From contig DPJP01000366.1 in the NCBI GenBank assembly GCA_003542955.1, positions 28,964-34,835 of the forward strand: 5,872 nt of DNA, read 5' to 3'. The position numbers and the translations under genes are program-made. Below the pieces are notes generated by a model. That model was not told the origin of the DNA and made no database searches. It was given only the letters and a program-made list of their open reading frames with translations. Every line of letters begins with the position of its first letter. Positions within the stretch are counted from its first letter, which is position 1. This DNA comes from Armatimonadota bacterium. GTDB taxonomy: Bacteria; Armatimonadota; Zipacnadia; Zipacnadales; UBA11051. Below are positions 4,411 through 5,872 of the stretch, in pieces.

Positions 4411-5872
4411 TCAGGCGAGCGCGATCTCCACGATCTGGTAGCCGGTGACGCAGGGGATGGTGAACTCAACGCGGTCGTCGACAATGTTGAAGCCGAGCGA
4501 CTCGCCCTCTGGCTGCAGTGTGACGGATGCCACCTGTGCATCGGCGCGGATTGACATGCCCACATCATAGATCGGGATGACATCCTCGATGGTATCGAAC
4601 TGCTGCCCGCGGCGCTCGGGGACGTAATGGAGCAAATGCACCACCAGGCGGTTCTCGGCGGCCTGCCGGTTGATGGCGGCAATGGCGGCGCTGGGGGCGC
4701 TCGTGCGCACCAGTGGCTCGGGTAGCAGCATGTCGATGGCGTTTGCTACAAGCTGCTTGCACCACAGCGGCGCGCGCTGGTCGTACAGCTCAAAGACCGG
4801 GTGCATCAGGTAGATGCAGTTGCCGTTGCGCACCGCGCCGGGGTAATCGGCCGGGCCCTCCGCCGGAGTATGCCGGTGCGAGCAGAAATGCCGCCAGGTG
4901 CGGGAGAAGTAGGGCCGGATCATCTCCGAGAGTACCTGAGTGTTGCCGACCGGGCGGACCTCCAGCCCCTGCAGGTACATCACATGGCCCGTATCGCGCA
5001 TGCCTGCCCCGAGCGCGCCGGGGACGATGAAATCGGGCGCCACATCGGCCTCCCCGATCAGCTCGACCCCCAACTCAGGCAGGTTGAAGCGCTCGCCGGA
5101 GGGCTCAAGTCCTGAGCGCCCGGTTGCCAGCAGGCTGCCGCTGTCGGCGACGAAGATACAGAGGCGATCGCTCAACTCGTCGCTAACGGGAATGGTGTCA
5201 GGGAGCACCAGCAGCCGGTAGCGGCCGAAGTCGGCCGAGGTGTCTATGATATCGAACTGCGCCTTGGCTTCCTGGAGCATCCTCGTCGCGCCGATGAGCG
5301 CATGCGGCAGCCCACCGTGCGCCGCCCCGCCGGTGAACTCCTCGGGCGAAATGATACCGATATCCACAAGCGGCTCAGCGCCCGCACACCACGGCTCGGC
5401 CTGCTCGACACGCTCGTAGACGCTGCCGATGAGGTCGTAGGTATCGGGGCACAGCACCCCGCGCGGGTGGAGCTGGTCGCCGATCGAGCATTTCGCATTG
5501 AGCGCAATCTGCGTGAAGCACTCGAACTCGAGCGCCGGGAGGTTCTTGAATGAGTGGAAGTCGCCCCAGGTGGTATGGAACTTCCCCGTCATCCCGAGCG
5601 TGTCGACCCCCAGCGTGCGGGCATAGCGCTGCGCGATCGGGAAGTGCATGTAGCCCCAGCCGCCGCTGGGCAGCGACTCAAGCTCCAGATGGGTGAAGTT
5701 GCCGATCATCGGCCGGTGCCGCGGGCCGACGTGTCCGGAGTTGAAGAACACCCCCGCCTCCGGCTGCCGCGACCTGACGACTTCGTACATCCGCTCCTGG
5801 AAGCGGTGCAGCACCTCCACCCCGTATGTGGCGCGATCGGCCGCGTCGGCAGGATCGAGACCCTCATCGAGC
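4411..5872 (-). CDS. Glycoside-hydrolase-like protein (GHL6/beta-galactosidase trimerisation-like), 5' end missing
   Basis: The frame is open from the right edge to TGA at 4411-4413, giving 486 visible residues; the start and the N-terminal part of the catalytic barrel are outside. Recognisable blocks are VFFNSGH soon after the window edge, GGWGYMHFP (about 5638-5664), TGKFHTTWGDFHSFKN (about 5545-5589) and IGDQLHP (about 5464-5484). These recall the hypothetical glycosyl hydrolase 6 group (PF14871), which I associate with GH29/GH151 fucosidase-like and beta-galactosidase-like enzymes. A flavodoxin-like domain resembling the beta-galactosidase trimerisation domain follows (about 5040-5375, with GATRML, FDIID and YRLLVLPD). 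The last 85 or so residues look like a beta-sandwich (RLVVHLLHY, then a strand-rich end). The family call rests on motif memory, and specificity (fucoside, galactoside or other) cannot be told. Because the N-terminus is missing, secretion cannot be judged. It is the first visible gene of the operon with the sulfatase. GTG at 5818-5820 is an internal codon, since family-like sequence continues upstream. Confidence 0.8.
   Translation of the reverse strand, partial: LDEGLDPADAADRATYGVEVLHRFQERMYEVVRSRQPEAGVFFNSGHVGPRHRPMIGNFTHLELESLPSGGWGYMHFPIAQRYARTLGVDTLGMTGKFHTTWGDFHSFKNLPALEFECFTQIALNAKCSIGDQLHPRGVLCPDTYDLIGSVYERVEQAEPWCAGAEPLVDIGIISPEEFTGGAAHGGLPHALIGATRMLQEAKAQFDIIDTSADFGRYRLLVLPDTIPVSDELSDRLCIFVADSGSLLATGRSGLEPSGERFNLPELGVELIGEADVAPDFIVPGALGAGMRDTGHVMYLQGLEVRPVGNTQVLSEMIRPYFSRTWRHFCSHRHTPAEGPADYPGAVRNGNCIYLMHPVFELYDQRAPLWCKQLVANAIDMLLPEPLVRTSAPSAAIAAINRQAAENRLVVHLLHYVPERRGQQFDTIEDVIPIYDVGMSIRADAQVASVTLQPEGESLGFNIVDDRVEFTIPCVTGYQIVEIALA

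Noticed and set aside
4398..4682. N-terminal extension of the sulfatase frame up to 4682
   Set aside because: The added residues are Ser/Pro/Arg-rich shadow sequence inside the glycosidase gene. The sulfatase fold and a good ribosome-binding site both point to 4397.

Overview
The window is about 5.9 kb of GC-rich bacterial chromosome with dense, mostly leftward (minus-strand) genes. Nothing in it looks mobile, and no RNA genes or CRISPR repeats were seen. TrmFO, which replaces the proteobacterial TrmA route, a cytoplasmic-type sulfatase next to an unclassified glycosidase, and a membrane acyl-carrier-like protein of a type I associate with Planctomycetota, Armatimonadota and similar phyla together suggest such an environmental lineage. 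The taxonomic call is an impression, not a measurement.

Layout from left to right: (1) the 3' end of a rightward DUF2156 gene, ending at 254. (2) Only 7 bases later, tail to tail, a leftward gene (262-1017) for a membrane protein whose two ends look like the two halves of an acyl carrier protein in swapped order. (3) trmFO (1038-2375, leftward), 20 bases upstream of that gene and probably co-transcribed with it from a good sigma70-type promoter (TTGACC, 16 bases, TATACT) at 2421-2448. (4) A 271-base intergenic region (2376-2646) holding that promoter, a G-rich tract and GC-rich hairpins, one of which is a candidate terminator for the next operon. (5) A leftward catabolic-looking operon, in transcription order: a glycosidase-like protein (4411 to the right edge, 5' end missing), a sulfatase (3099-4397, 13 bases downstream) and a RidA/YjgF-fold protein (2647-3045, 53 bases downstream).

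The right-hand operon probably removes sulfate and sugar units from a sulfated glycan or glycoside. The sulfatase has no signal peptide, so it should act on imported material. The RidA-fold protein lacks the arginine needed for imine deamination, so its role is open.

The most unusual item is the 251-residue protein downstream of trmFO. Its N-terminus starts exactly where the phosphopantetheine-attachment motif of an acyl carrier protein would be, but with Gly in place of Ser. Its C-terminus ends exactly where the first ACP helix and loop would lead into that motif. Two predicted membrane helices lie between the halves. This looks like a circularly permuted, membrane-tethered, non-modifiable ACP fold.
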